From Sternotherus odoratus (lineage: Eukaryota; Chordata; Testudines; Kinosternidae): 64,000 nt of DNA. Below the pieces are notes generated by a model, which did not search any database, had not been told where the DNA came from, and worked only from the letters and a program-made list of their open reading frames with translations. Shown piece after piece: positions 34,137-45,560 of this stretch (within the stretch, counting starts at the first letter, position 1; each line of letters begins with the position of its first letter). The stretch covers positions 91,511,890-91,575,889 of the forward strand of contig JAVMKO010000003.1 in the NCBI GenBank assembly GCA_032164245.1. The letters are read 5' to 3'. The translations under genes and the position numbers were made by a program.

Positions 34137-34890
34137 GTAGGAACTGCAGGTGTGGGCATTTCCATCTGGAGGCTGGCAGATCTTTATGTAGAAAGTGTGC
34201 ACTGCTTATTTACATCTATTGGGCTCATTGTCAGTCTTGTGTGAAGGAGATTGTTTTCATCCATCATAGCTCTCCAGGCAATTTTAAGGTTAATGGCATC
34301 TCATCAAAGTTTTCGGGGAGCTCTATGAGCCAACACATAATTAGATGTTTATGTGTGGCCAAAGCAACCACTAATGATATGGTTGGCTGTGTTCTGCTCT
34401 GCATCAGGAGACGTGTATGCTGATTTCTGCCTCAAACTGCTGCACAATATTCCACTGGAGTGGCTTACCAGTGCCAGCACTGAAGTTTTTTAAACATTTG
34501 CCTCTGCTGTCTAAGAGATTCCTCTGTGTGTCTGGATCAGGCAGTGTGGGAGCTGGTCTTTTTTTAAAAATGTTCTAGATGGGATCAGTATGTTAGACTG
34601 CAATCCAGTTTGACACCTAAATAAGTGAATACTGACTGAAAAGGGAGGGAACCATCCTCAGTTCGCACAGGAAGGGATTGATTGGCCAGGTGATTGTTCA
34701 GATGGATGGTTGTGGCTGCCATCTTAGACTCACTGTGGGGCTGCCTGCCAAGTTGCTGCAGACTATTCCCTGTAAGCCCATGTTGTGGCTCAACATAGAA
34801 ATGATAACAGATCCGAGCTTTATCTTGCAAGCTGAAGACAAAGTCAACCAGTTTAGGCATCTCAGTATCTGACTCCCACAAGGATCCATT
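34137..34890 (-). mobile_element. Ancient LINE reverse transcriptase fragment (Jockey-like)
   Basis: On -, the peptide contains TTIHLNNHLANQSLPVRTED followed by TYLGVKLDCSLTY, matching the late palm and thumb pattern of Jockey/Kiri-type LINE reverse transcriptases (HLNNxxAN...YLGVxLDRxLTY). Further along on - the pieces VEYCAAV and NQHTRLL match their EYCAPVW...HT segment, across frameshifts. No active-site FADD is left in the segment. The element is old and broken; the MITE at 34005 lies just beyond it. Confidence 0.6.
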
Positions 34891-36261
34891 CTAGCTTTTC
34901 TCCTTTTCAGTGTACATACTTATGACCTACCAACAACTAAGGTTGATAAGTATGTACAGAAGACATTTCTTGCTGATGTGAATAACGATCTACATGATAG
35001 CAAAGGCTCACAGTCAGAACGTGAATGCTCTGGCCACTTATCAGTGGAGGCATACAACTTTCGTTAAATTGGTGCCACTGTCCCTGTAGACAAGCCCTTA
35101 CAAGCAGCAAATACACTGGCACTAAATAGTTTGAACTGCTGTAAATAAGCTAGTATTTCCAGCACCTCTGATGAAATATTGATCTTTGTGAAAAGAGTGC
35201 ATTGAAGTTCTCTCCTGCTCTTTAAATATGATGGTTTTTGTCTGCTTGCTTTCACATAAGGAAAAATCCATCCTGCAACAATCTAGCAAACTGAGAGTCT
35301 GGAGTAATTATAGCCTTACAAATCTTCAATGGAACAATAGTGGCTTCCACTCTACAAGATGAGACCCTCTCTGTTACCATTTCTAGTGGGGAAAGGACCC
35401 ATATGCTTCTCACTAATCTATGCCTGTCTGTTTTGTAGCTGACATCAGGTTTAAAAATGAGGGTCAGCTTGCTATTAAGCATCATCAAACAGAGACACAC
35501 TGAATGGGAGGAGGAGGAAATGGAGGTTCCCATCTACTCAGCATACAGCTGGCAGGGCCTGTGTACTATGGTTTTAAATCATATGCAGTTTTGTTCTTAA
35601 ACAAAGTACATTTTCTTTGCCCTATTTACAGTACAGGCTCTCTTTAGAAGCTGTGTTACATATAACTTCTGGGAGGTCCCAGGATCATGGTGGTCTGAGG
35701 CCTCTCAGCAGTTGAAAATAGGGGCAAAATCACTCCCGTAGCCATCTGCACCATATCTCTGAGAGTCAAAGCTGCCATCTCCATTACATCTGACAGCTGC
35801 AACAGTCAGTGGGGGTAACTGACAGCAGCTACTGCCTTATATGTGTAGGCCTTTTGCACTGTTTAAGATATTTCACTCTTGGTGCACATTTGAAATCATG
35901 TTACAAAAGCACTTGCATACCAGGTTGATTTGTTAATCCTGGTTAGCCAGAATAAACAGGAGAGTGTTTGAAATGTAGCACCAGAGCCTAAAAGTTTCCC
36001 TTGTTTTCAAGGGTCAAACATACCAGGGAGTCTGCACTAGTGTGATGTTAATCCAGGCCTCCATTACGGGAGAATGCTGGCTGGATGTGAGGTTGAGGCC
36101 TCTAGACGAGGGCTGAAAGGAGCTGTAAGAATTTTATTAAATGATTTCCTTGATTCCAGATAGTTGGAGACTTGCATGGCCTGGACAAAAAGACAGCAGA
36201 GCTGAGCACAAGTGAGCATACAGGCCAGATCCCCTAATTAACTGAGCATCTGTTACTCAAA
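34891..36261. other. No gene recognised
   Basis: Non-coding sequence. Open frames such as 35252-35533 show no recognisable domain. Confidence 0.45.
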
Positions 36262-36378
36262 GATTTCATTGTTGCCTTGTGGTTGTCCATCTGTCCTTAT
36301 CCATTTGTCGTCTTTTGTCTTATATTTTGATTGTAACCTCTTCTGGGGCAGGGACTGTCTTTTGTTCTGTGTTTAGCA

Positions 36379-37055
36379 CAGAAGCCCCCAAACTGGGGGC
36401 TCAGAGAAACATGGGGGGGCACAGCAGGACCTGGGGCAGGGAGGGAGAGCACTCAGACCCACTCTGCTCCCAGCTCTGCTCCAGTCTGACCCCAGTCCCT
36501 ACTCCTGGTCTTGCCTCCAGCCTCGGTCCCCAGCCTGGCCCCTGCCTCAAGCCAAGCCACAGCTCTGTTCCCAGCCCAGCCTTTCTCCCAGCCCCATCCA
36601 CAGCTGTGGCTCTAGCCTTGGCCCCTTACCCAATGGTGGACTAACCTTAAGCAATGAAAGCACGTGCTTAGGATCCCAAGAGAAAAGGGGCCCCAAGCAA
36701 CAACAAAAAATGGTTACAAAATTACAAGTTTGCACGGCCTTAAATTTTAAAAAAGTCTCCATTAACGTCTTGCCCCCCCCCCAATCCTCCAACGTTGCGT
36801 CGATTACACTTAGTGAGTAAAAACTGGGTTGTGAGTGGGGGTGAGAGTTGAAAGGGAGGCCCATTGCTTGGCTGTGCTTAGGGCCCCAGGAGCAATTAAT
36901 CCACCCCTGCCCTTACCCTTGTCCATGCTCCTCCTCCTCCAAGAGTCAAAGCTCTGCTCTTGTCCCTAGCTCGGGGGGGGGGGGGGGGGAGAGGGGAAGA
37001 GGCACATATAGGCATAAGGAGGGGTACAACCCTGAAAAGTTTGGAGACCATCACC
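36379..37055. mobile_element. hAT element inserted in the MIR-like SINE
   Basis: The left end CAGAAGCCCCCAAACTG and the right end AAAAGTTTGGAGACCATCACC are degenerate versions of the termini at 44769-45811. Flanking GTTTAGCA and CCCTAGCA share the last five bases. The interior is GC-rich, includes C and G runs, and holds a second hAT at 36631. Confidence 0.6.
36631..36909. mobile_element. hAT element nested in a hAT element
   Basis: The left end CAATGGTGGACTAACC and the right end AATTAATCCACCCCTG are imperfect inverted repeats. The flanks carry a perfect 8-bp duplication CCCTTACC (36623-36630 and 36910-36917). Internally GTGCTTAGGATCCC and GTGCTTAGGGCCCC are related. Non-coding. Confidence 0.85.
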
Positions 37056-37135
37056 CTAGCATGATGGGGTCCTGGTCCATGACTGGGGCTCCTAAGCACT
37101 ACCACAATAATAGGTATTGTTATATTAATAACAGA

Positions 37136-37379
37136 TATTTGGCTGTAGTTATCAATTACTAGATGACAGCTACCTCCTTATTTTAGTGGATTACTAATAA
37201 AGACAGCTTCCATTAGATTTCTGTTTCCTAATTTCAGACTCTCCTTTCAAAGATAATGGGAAGCTGGGGGTTGTGGTAGGGTAAAGTAGTGATAACAGAT
37301 AAGATGGCAGTCAAACCTAACTATCTATTTACAAAGTCTTTCGTGTATGAACATAATTGTCAGCACCTTTCATCGATTT
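37136..37379. other. No gene recognised
   Basis: Non-coding sequence leading into the 5'-truncated CR1. Confidence 0.5.
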
Positions 37380-37475
37380 CAATGTGTTTGATCTTGTCCT
37401 TTTGATACGATCTCCCACAATATTCTTGCCAGCAAGCTAAGGTAGTATGGGCTGGATGAATGGACCATAAGGTGG

Positions 37476-37898
37476 TGTGACAGACCGCTCTCTCACCCCT
37501 CTCAGGAACAGGCAGGAAAACCCTTCTTTGCTTCAAACAGTGCTCTTTAATGCACAGTGCAAGTCCCCACCACCAATATATACAGCTTTGTACAGACCTT
37601 CAGCATACAGCTCTTGATAGCTCAGCTCTACAGCTTTACAGACTCTATATAGTCCAGCTCTTAACATGCAACTCTAAACAGTTCTAAACATACAGCTCTG
37701 ACTAGCTCCAAACCGCCACCACTCTGGGCTTCCTTCCTGGGAGCCTTTTATCCCCCAGAAGAGGTTGCCAGGTGCAACCCATACAATTGATTGCCCTGCA
37801 AGCCAGGTGGCTGATTAGGCTTTCTGCACCGGGGGTTTGCAGAGGGCTTTTCTCCCTCTTAAAGGGGCGGCAGGCTGGGTCAAGCCCACCCCGCCACA
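37476..37898 (-). mobile_element. Solo LTR inserted in CR1
   Basis: The ends are TGTGAC...GCCACA, flanked by a perfect 4-bp duplication GTGG (37472-37475 and 37899-37902). In the - orientation it begins TGTGGCGGGGTGGGC, has a TATA-type GGATAAAAGG (near 37744-37753), an ATTAAA signal (near 37546-37551), and ends GTCTGTCACA, the order of U3, R and U5 in an LTR. No internal retroviral genes are present, so this is a recombined solo LTR. Whether it is retroviral or another LTR class is not decidable here. Confidence 0.85.
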
Positions 37899-37899
37899 G

Positions 37900-38871
37900 T
37901 GGATAGAAAGCTGGCTGGATTGTCGGGCTCAACGGGTAGTGATCAATGGCGCCATATCTAGTTGGCAGCCGGTATCGAGCGGAGTGCCCCAAGGGTCAGT
38001 CCTGGGGCCGGTTTTATTCAATATCTTTATCAATGATCTGGAGGATGGTGTGGACTGCACCCTCAGCAAGTTTGCAGATGACACTAAACTGGCAGGAGTG
38101 GTAGATACACTGGAGGGTAGGGATAGGATACAGAGGGACCTAGACAAATTAGAGGACTGGGCCAAAAGAAATCTGATGAGGTTCAACAAGGAGAAGTGCA
38201 GAGTCCTGCACTTAGGATGGAAGAATCACATGCACTGCTACAGACTAGGGATCAAAAGGCTAGGCAGCAGTTCTGCAGAAAAGGACCTAGGGATTACAGT
38301 GGATGAGAAGCTGGATATGAGTCAACAGTGTGCCCTTGTTGCCAAGAAGGTTAATGTCATTTTGGGCTGTATAAGTAGGGACATTGCCAGCAGATCGAGG
38401 GATGTGATTGTTCCCCTCTATTCGACATTGGTGAGGCCTCATCTGGAGTACTGTGTCCAGTTCTGGGACCCACACTACAAGAAGGATGTGGAAAAAATGG
38501 AATGCATTCAGAGAAGGGCAACCAAAATGATTAGGGGCCTGGAGCGCATGACTTATAAGGAGAAGCTGAGAGAACTGGGATTGTTTAGTCTACAGAAGAG
38601 AAGACTGAGGGGAGATTTGATAGCTGCTTTCAACTACCCAAAAGGAGGTTCTAAAGAGGATGGATCTAGACTGTTCTCAGTGGAAGCATATGACCAAACA
38701 AGGAGTAATGATCTCAAGTTGCAGTTGGGAAGGCTTAGATTGGATATTAGGAAAAACTTTTTCACTAGGTGGGTGGTCAAGCATTGGAATGGGTTACCTA
38801 GTGAGGTGGTAGAATCACCTTCCTTAGAGGTTTTTTTAAGGTCAGTCTTGATAAAGCCCTGGCTGGGATGA
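37900..38871 (+). pseudogene. CR1 ORF2 reverse transcriptase, C-terminal part
   Basis: In intact CR1 this protein nicks target DNA and reverse-transcribes the element's RNA. The remaining 323 residues begin [20 protein letters not shown], then [20 protein letters not shown], then the active-site [83 protein letters not shown] and the C-terminal [20 protein letters not shown]. No stop or frameshift was seen after the LTR. The endonuclease and the first half of the polymerase are missing (5' truncation), so it cannot act alone. Confidence 0.92.
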
Positions 38872-38959
38872 TTTAGTTGGGGATTGGTCCTGCTTTAATC
38901 ATAGGGTTGGACTAGGTGACCTCCAGAGGTCCCTTCCAACCCTAATATTCTATGATTCT

Positions 38960-39439
38960 CAAACCTATGCAATCCCAGGGCATTGACCCTATGATGTCTG
39001 GGTCATGAGGTTGAATCCCTCAGCATTACTAGGCAGCCTGACCTGTGCAACAAGTTAGCTTATTTTCTAGAAGTCAGTCATGTCACTCCATGTTGACAAT
39101 GACTCTAGCAGATCAGGGGCCAGCATTGAGTTTAGTCCATCACGAGGACAGCAAAGCTACTTTGTAGTCTATATAAGATGGAGTCACTGCTAAATAAACA
39201 GCCTAGGGAAAGGATGTCAATCATGGGTCCTATCAAGTCATTTATGACTAACTCTTTCCGATATTCCAGTCCCTGCTCTGTTACAAGAGATCAGCCAAGC
39301 AGGAGCTCCAGTGTTTCTCTACAGGTGATATATGTTAATCTGGTTTCTGTAGTCCACACTGTAACCTTCAGTACATTGCTTTCTTCACCACCTTCATCCC
39401 AAATCCTGACATCAGCAATATGTTATGTTATGCACGTTA
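38960..39439. other. No gene recognised
   Basis: Non-coding sequence between CR1 and a MIR-like fragment that starts near 39440 (GGATCGTCTTGTGATTAAAA) and is cut by the hAT element at 39510, continuing at 39881 (GTTCTAGTCCCATC). Confidence 0.5.
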
Positions 39440-39509
39440 GTTACTGGGGAGGAAGGATCGTCTTGTGATTAAAACAGAGGACTGGCAGTTAGGAGGCTGG
39501 TGTTCTAGC

Positions 39510-39880
39510 CTAGTGGTTCTCAACCATGAATATATGTACCCCCTGGGGGTATGCAGAAGTTTTTCAAGGGGTACATCAACTCATCTAGATATTTCTCTAG
39601 TTTTACAACAGGCTACATACAAACTAAAATTTTGTAAAGACAATGACTTGTTTATACTGCTCTTTATACTCTACACTGAAATGTAAGTATAATATTTATA
39701 TTCCAATTGATTTAGTTTATAATTATATTATAAAAATAAGAAAGTAAGCAATTTTTCAGTAATAGTGTGTTGTGATAAAAATAAAAGTATGTCTGATTTT
39801 GTAAGCAAGTAGTTTTTAAGTGAGGTGTAATTTGGGGGAACGCAAGACAAATCAGACTATTGAAAGAGGCATAATAGTCT
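39510..39880. mobile_element. hAT non-autonomous element, right end lost
   Basis: It begins CTAGTGGTTCTCAACCATGA and contains TACCCCCTGGGGGTATGCAG, typical of an amniote hAT MITE. Flanks GTTCTAGC (39502-39509) and GTTCTAGT (39881-39888) are an 8-bp duplication with one mismatch, lying in a MIR-like SINE. The terminal inverted repeat expected at the right (GGTTGAG..CACTG) is absent, so it was deleted after insertion. Confidence 0.7.
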
Positions 39881-40440
39881 GTTCTAGTCCCATCTTTACA
39901 AAGATTAATGGACTTGCTTATAATATGAAGTTTAGGACTCATAATTCACTATCGTATTTCCATAAGTGGCAGGATCTGAATTGTACATGGGGCTCAAACA
40001 TTCTTACCACAGAGTCATCTACCTCTTCTAGGAGTAAAGTTAGACAACATGATGGTGTCATGGTGCCTAGAATGGGTCACAGCTAAAAATGCCAAACTCA
40101 GGACAGGCTCACACAAAATAGGGCAGATTCACGCACGCTGGTGATGTATTCTACAATTAGATTTAACCAAACCAGCAACAAATGAGTACTCCTGTGTTGC
40201 TACACTAGCTTAACATGGAGTCAGTCTCTTCTTAGGTAATCCAGACCCTAGTTTACCACCCAGAAAAACTGGACTTTTGTGATAAATGATTATTAAACCA
40301 GAAATCACATATAATAGGTTCTTCCAGCTCCAATGAACCAGCCACGTACCTTAGGTCAAAATATACTTTAGGATCTCACAAAACTAACTAAATCTTTATT
40401 AATTACAAAAGAGAGAGTTATTATATTGTTAAAGGTTTAA

Positions 40441-40535
40441 GATTAGCAGCCGTGTTAGTCTGTATCCGTAAATAAGACGAGGAAGACTTTAAACTGGTTA
40501 GTCTCTAAGGTGCTACAAAGTCTTTCTTGTCTTCT
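40441..40535. mobile_element. Penelope-type terminal fragment
   Basis: GATTAGCAGCCGTGTTAGTC and GTTAGTCTCTAAGGTGCTAC match the outer segments of the foldbacks at 12549 and 47623. Only one arm is present. Confidence 0.5.
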
Positions 40536-40539
40536 ATTG

Positions 40540-43050
40540 TTAAAGTGAATCATATATATTATAGTTGATTTCAGAGTCTGTAGATCAGGAAGAAAGGAGT
40601 GATATTAACTCTGCTAATTTGCAATAAGTCTCTCCGGTACATCCAAAAGATTAGAGTACAAATGGTAGCTTAGATATAGAGTCTGTTAGAGACTTTTCAT
40701 GATTCTTTCAGGGCATCTCAAGTAATTACTCGGGGATCTCCATCCAATTGCTCAATTTTTCCTTGTTTAAAGTACAGCAGATCAGATACTGATTTACAGA
40801 AAGCAATTGCCAGTCATTCATTATGACAGGGATAGATAAGATGAAGACAATATAGGTAATATTCATTTGATTAATTCAGTATATATGCATCTTGTGAATA
40901 CACAACCAAAGGGTAAATACAGGCTTTTGAGCTAATGACAGTAGTGTATAGCTGCATATTTAATGTACAGGTAATTACAGTTACAAGATATAGACAGATA
41001 TAAACATACACACAGCATCTTCCTTGATTTCTTATCAACACAAATGAATTGGCCTAATCTATTAACCCCTTTTAACATCTCTTTGGTACCCACACACAAG
41101 CGAATTGTCCAGATTACAATGGCAATGCCTCTTGTCAAGCCTTTAAGGTTCATACAGAGGTTACTTGGCCTTCTGAGCCCAACTTGAGCTGGTTTGCCAC
41201 CATTACAGGTGGTAACAACATCCTAAGCCCGTCTACACTACAGCCTCCATTGGTGGGCCTGCAACAATGGTGAACTGTGTGTCCTAAATTTGCCAGTGTA
41301 TATGTCTCCTTAGGCTCTATCTAATCTAAGGAATGATATTGTTACAGCTCTCACCAGTTTGATTGCATCAGCGCAAACTGCAGTGGTACAGACTGTTCAG
41401 ACTTGGTATCCAGTTTTCAGTGCATCATTGTCCATACACAACACCAAGCATTTCACCACCTTGGAGTATTGCACCTATCCCCAAATGCCCATCCCAGTTC
41501 CTTTCCCTGGGTGCATAATTGTCTAAGGTATGTACTATCTGTTGGGACCTACTCACAAGTTTTTTGTTCCAGTGGATGATTTGAATGGGTCTCTCCTGCC
41601 ACACATGTCCATGCCATGGCAGAAAGTGAGCAGCTTCCTCTGCATTCACTTATAGACCAACTCTGGAAGTAGAAGCCCAGAGGCTTACCCACTAAGGTAA
41701 ATAGCTTGATTGTGCCCTCATTAATTGCTTCAATAAACTGGCATTTTTAATTTTGTAATTTTGTTTTGTCTCTCTTATTATTGGGTGATGAGGGGGGGTT
41801 ATTTTGTTTTATTTGTGGACTTACAGTTTCTTGTGTGTTTTCCTCTAGGATCGAAAGACTGGCATGATCCAAACCTGGACTCCTCTTCCCCCTGTCCAGA
41901 CATCTTCCCACTCACTACAGCAGAGACCCAGGTAGTTGCAATATTCTTGCATGGTGGGTGTCAAAGGTACTGGATTGGCCCTGCCTACTTATGGAAAATG
42001 AATTATTTAAATAGAATCTTGTGACTTTTGGGGAGGGGGCTGACGGCTGATTTTTGAATGCTTAGGGTGTAATAACAGTAAGGTTCAATAACCAGTAAGC
42101 GCGCTCCCTGTGCATAACTTGTAAGATGATTCCGGCAATATACAATGACTGTCATCCACGCCTACCTTAATTAAGCATTATTGTAAAAGTAAAATAAGAA
42201 ATATCACTGAGGCTCCAACTAAAAGTTTCAAACCCTCATAAATCTGCCAAGTCAAAATCAATTTTCACTGAAAGGCACCTAACCTCCCTAATGGTTATCT
42301 TCATGCCAAATTCTAACTTCCGACCATCATTTGCTTTGGCAGAGCTATCCAAAATATTTTTTAATTGGAAAAATGTGTGGTTCCTCCCCTCCCACCATTA
42401 GCCTCATTTTTAATATACTATAATAGAGTGTTGACCTGTAAGTGCGGGTGCAGCTCGCCCATTTATTATGGGGACATTGCCCCTTTAAGCTTGTGGGTTG
42501 TAGTCTCCAGACAGAGCACATGACGAAGAAAGCTCAGTTGTCATATGACTGACTGACTGGAGACTATAGAAGAATGCCCCGACTCAACTTTAGGAAGAGG
42601 AAGATTGAGGTGAGATTATAGAAATGTCCACCTGGTAAGAAACCTAGGAGAGATCCAGGCAAGTCTACATTAGAGGAAGGGTGTATGTCCTCTTGCTGCT
42701 GCTTCTTATGGCTGATGTAAATGCAGAGCTATAACTATAATTTTATATTCAGATGGGTAAACCAGATACTTGCATCTGGAATAGAAAAGTGTAATGCTAT
42801 GATGCCTCCTTTGTATTTATGAATAGGGCATTGAGTTGTTATATGTTCTATGGTCTGTTCTGGGTAACCACAGTCAGACACTGTGCAGCAAGTATCCTCT
42901 TGCTGAAAGCTGAACAGTCCTCAGAGTTTTTTTATTTTTTAGTCTTATTTTGATCCTGCTTTACAATCCTCTTTCAATTAATGAAGCCAGCACTGAGGAA
43001 AGGGACATGAACAGGAACAGATTTGGTGCTTTGACTCCCAATTTCTATTG
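40540..43050. other. No gene recognised
   Basis: Non-coding sequence. AGCCCGTCTACACTACAGCC near 41226 looks like a Harbinger-type terminus, with no confident partner. Open frames at 41425-41649 and 41761-42024 have no known domain. Confidence 0.45.
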
Positions 43051-43059
43051 TATATTAGC

Positions 43060-43825
43060 TTGATATACTGCCCTTATTTCTGTAGTATCTAAGTACCTTC
43101 CAGTAACACATTAAATGCCGTGACTCACATTTGTCACAAATGGTTTGTTCTTCCCACATCCTCTCCTCACATGGAGAATTGTGTGCAGTGTGGTGTCTCG
43201 TTAGTGTCTTTGATTTTTAAAATACATGCTGCTATGTGTTATTAGAGAATGCAGGTCAAAGAAGTGCATCTTGCACTTGGTGTGAAAGGTGGTAAGGTTT
43301 ATGGTGGTTCTTAGTTCTTCCTGAAGTTTGTTCCACGTTCTTGGACCAGGCCCCTAGAAGGCTCTGTCTCTTGCATAGATGAGCTTTGCCCTTAGGCTAG
43401 AAAGTTCCAATGTGCCGGAGGAGCTGAGTTATGGACTATGGTCATCATCCTGAAGCTTTAGGTGATTATTTAGGTATATTGGATCCATGCTATTGACCAC
43501 ATTGAAAATAAGACCTTGAAGATGATGCAACATTCTATGGGAAGCGTAGAGAGCAGAGGACAGGTTTCATTTGCTCACGATAGCCTGTGTTGCAGAGGAA
43601 ACATGCTGCAATGTTCTGTACTAGCCCGTTTCCTAGGGCTAATGGCTTCACAACTGGATATGCTGCATTGCTATAGTCCAGATAGGAGGTGACAAAAGCA
43701 TGTGTAACTGAGGCCAAGTCATCATCTGCCACGAAGAGAGGGGGATGTTTTCCAAGGCACAAAAGTCTGTTGCCTAACTCCCATTGACTTTCAATGGGTG
43801 TTGAGCTCTTAACTCCCATTTGTGT
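43060..43825 (-). mobile_element. L2-type LINE fragment
   Basis: On -, the peptide LASVTHAFVTSYLDYSNAAY followed by GLVQNIAACFLCNT and KPVLCSLRFP matches the L2/CR1-group pattern (V-T-S-R-L-D-Y-C-N-A, L-V-Q-N-A-A-A-R, P-V-L-x-x-L-H-W-L-P). After frameshifts the C-terminal pattern GPRTWNKLQEELRT...FHTKCKMHFF appears. The 3' end near 43060-43110 has GGTACTTAGATACTACAGAA then ATAAGGGCAGTATA, like an L2 tail. Old and inactive. Confidence 0.8.
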
Positions 43826-43829
43826 CTTA

Positions 43830-44760
43830 GAAAGTCTCTTCCCCCACCCTCAACTTCCCATTTCCTCCTTAAGAAAACTAGTGAGCCCTTTCACCTTGCA
43901 TGTTTGTGCATTTGTGATTTTTAGCTTTCTACATTGACAAGTTTTGTTTCCAGATCCTTCAACATCTGCTTAAAGCATTTTATTCTGTTATTAACCTGAA
44001 GCTGGTAGCGTGCTGTCTATGCATTTCACACTTCACTTCAAGTGGAAAATAGTCAAGCTGGTAATGGCAAACTGAAGTCAATTGCTTATAGAAAAATCTT
44101 TGCAAAGATCAGTAAGTAAACATAGGTTACAAGATTTAAATCACTGCTAGGTTGGCTACTGGAGGAAAACATTCCTACCTTCCAGAGCTGGATCTTGCCA
44201 CATTTTATTAATTGTGATGGAACAGCTGTGGCTGTAGTTGACCAATTAGGTCTTGATACGGTGTTTAAAAGTGTGGGGGACTAGGTGGCAGAAGGGGAAG
44301 GTTGGATAGTTAAGGAGATCTAGTGATAGGAGACAAGTCCCTTTCCTCTCAGTTGCCAATTCAAACCCATGCGTAGTCTGGAACAGTTGATTCATAAAAA
44401 GCTGATTATTAATTTGTTTTGTGGCAGTATCTATGGGCATAAAGAGGTTACTAGAACTGGTATTCAAGTATCTACAGGCATAAAGAGGTTATTAGAGCTG
44501 GCATTCAATTTATCACCTTTCACCACTAATGTCACTGCAACTCCTAAAACCCCGTAAAGAAACCTGACACACCATGAGGCATGCTGTGCAATTTGACTAA
44601 CATTTCAATGCCAGGGATAATTGGGGCATTGCAATTTGAAATGGAGCACTCCAAAGTGCCAATCATGTGCCATTTTGAGGCCCTTTTTTGCCTCACAAAG
44701 GTTCAAATGAATGTTTGTTACCACAGAACATTATAGAAATCATTCCAAGTCTTGCCAAAA
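43830..44760. other. No gene recognised
   Basis: Non-coding sequence. A tandem duplication of about 42 bases lies at 44425-44508 (unit includes GGCATAAAGAGGTTA). Confidence 0.5.
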
Positions 44761-44845
44761 CCCTAAAGCAGGGGTCTCCAAACTGCGGCCCGCGAGGCCC
44801 TCTCATCCGGCCCGCGGAGATCTTTTTGGCTCCGCGCTGGGGCCT

Positions 44846-44968
44846 GGAAGCGCCGCGCGCTCGGCCACCGCCGCCAGCCGCGGGGCCTGGAAGCGCCGCG
44901 CGCTCGGCCGCCGCCGCCAGCCGCGGGGCCTGGAAGCGCCGCGCGCTCGGCCGCCGCCGCCAGCCAGG
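44846..44968. repeat. 43-bp GC-rich minisatellite
   Basis: About three near-identical units: GCGCCGCGCGCTCGGCCGCC then GCCGCCAGCCGCGGGGCCTGGAA. The high CpG density is local to the transposon interior. Confidence 0.9.
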
Positions 44969-45084
44969 GACGGCTCGGAGCTGGGGCCGGGACGCGCCGC
45001 ACCGCCACGCAGTTGCAGGGGGCGAAACAAGGAGCCACCCACTGCCAGGCGGCGAACCGGTCTGTGGGGAGAGACCGGGTTGAG

Positions 45085-45560
45085 CAGGTCAGTTGGGGGG
45101 GTGAGAAACCTGGCTGGGTGGGTCAGTTGGGGGGGGGGGGGGTTTGGAGGAAAGGAGGTTTGGGGGGGAGAGACCTGGCTGGGTGGGTCAGTTGGGGGTT
45201 GGAGGAAAGGAGGTTTTGGGGGGGAGAGACCAGGCTGTGTGGGTCAGTTGGGGGGGGTTGGAGGAAAGGAGGTTTTGGGGTGAGAGAACTGGCTGGGTGG
45301 GTCAGTTGGGGGGGGTTGGAGGAAAGGAGGTTTTGGGGGGAGAGACCTGGCTGGGTGGGTCAGTTGGCAGTTGGGGGGGGGCGGTTGGAGGAAAGGAGGT
45401 TTGGGGGGGAGAGACCTGGCTGGGTGGGTCATTTGGGGGGGGGGGTGGAGGAAAGGAGGTTTTGGGGGGAGAGACCTGGCTGGGTGGGTCATTTGGGGGG
45501 GGGGTTGGAGGAAAGGAGGTTTTTGGGGGAGAGACCTGGCTGGGTGGGTCAGTTGGGGGG
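45085..45560. repeat. G-rich minisatellite, about 60-bp unit
   Basis: Eight units of GTGGGTCAGTTGGGGGG, GGTTGGAGGAAAGGAGG and TTTTGGGGGGAGAGACCTGGCT, with slips in the G runs. Long open frames on both strands arise from the repeat. It has quadruplex potential on +. Confidence 0.9.

Larger units (their letters stand above)
36262..37135 (+). repeat. MIR-like SINE 3' part, interrupted
   Basis: 36262-36378 reads like the MIR-like 3' part at 30940 (TTGTAACCTCTTCTGGGGCA, GGGACTGTCTTTTG, TGTTTAGCA). The text resumes at about 37060 with ATGATGGGGTCCTGGTCCAT and CTAAGCACTACCACAATAAT. The gap is occupied by a hAT element. Confidence 0.6.
37380..38957 (+). mobile_element. CR1 LINE, 5' truncated, split by a solo LTR
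   Basis: The element enters ORF2 at the segment TTTTGATACGATCTCCCACA (F-D-T-x-S-H-N region), is split at 37476-37898 by an LTR, then runs open to the stop at 38871. The 3' end has GGTTGGACTAGGTGACCTCC and TTCCAACCCTAATATTCTAT then GATTCT, the CR1 tail. 5' truncation is usual for CR1. The long open frame after the LTR suggests a fairly young copy. Confidence 0.92.

Noticed and set aside
41226..41460. Possible Harbinger MITE starting AGCCCGTCTACACTACAG
   Set aside because: No convincing inverted partner end or TWA duplication could be found.
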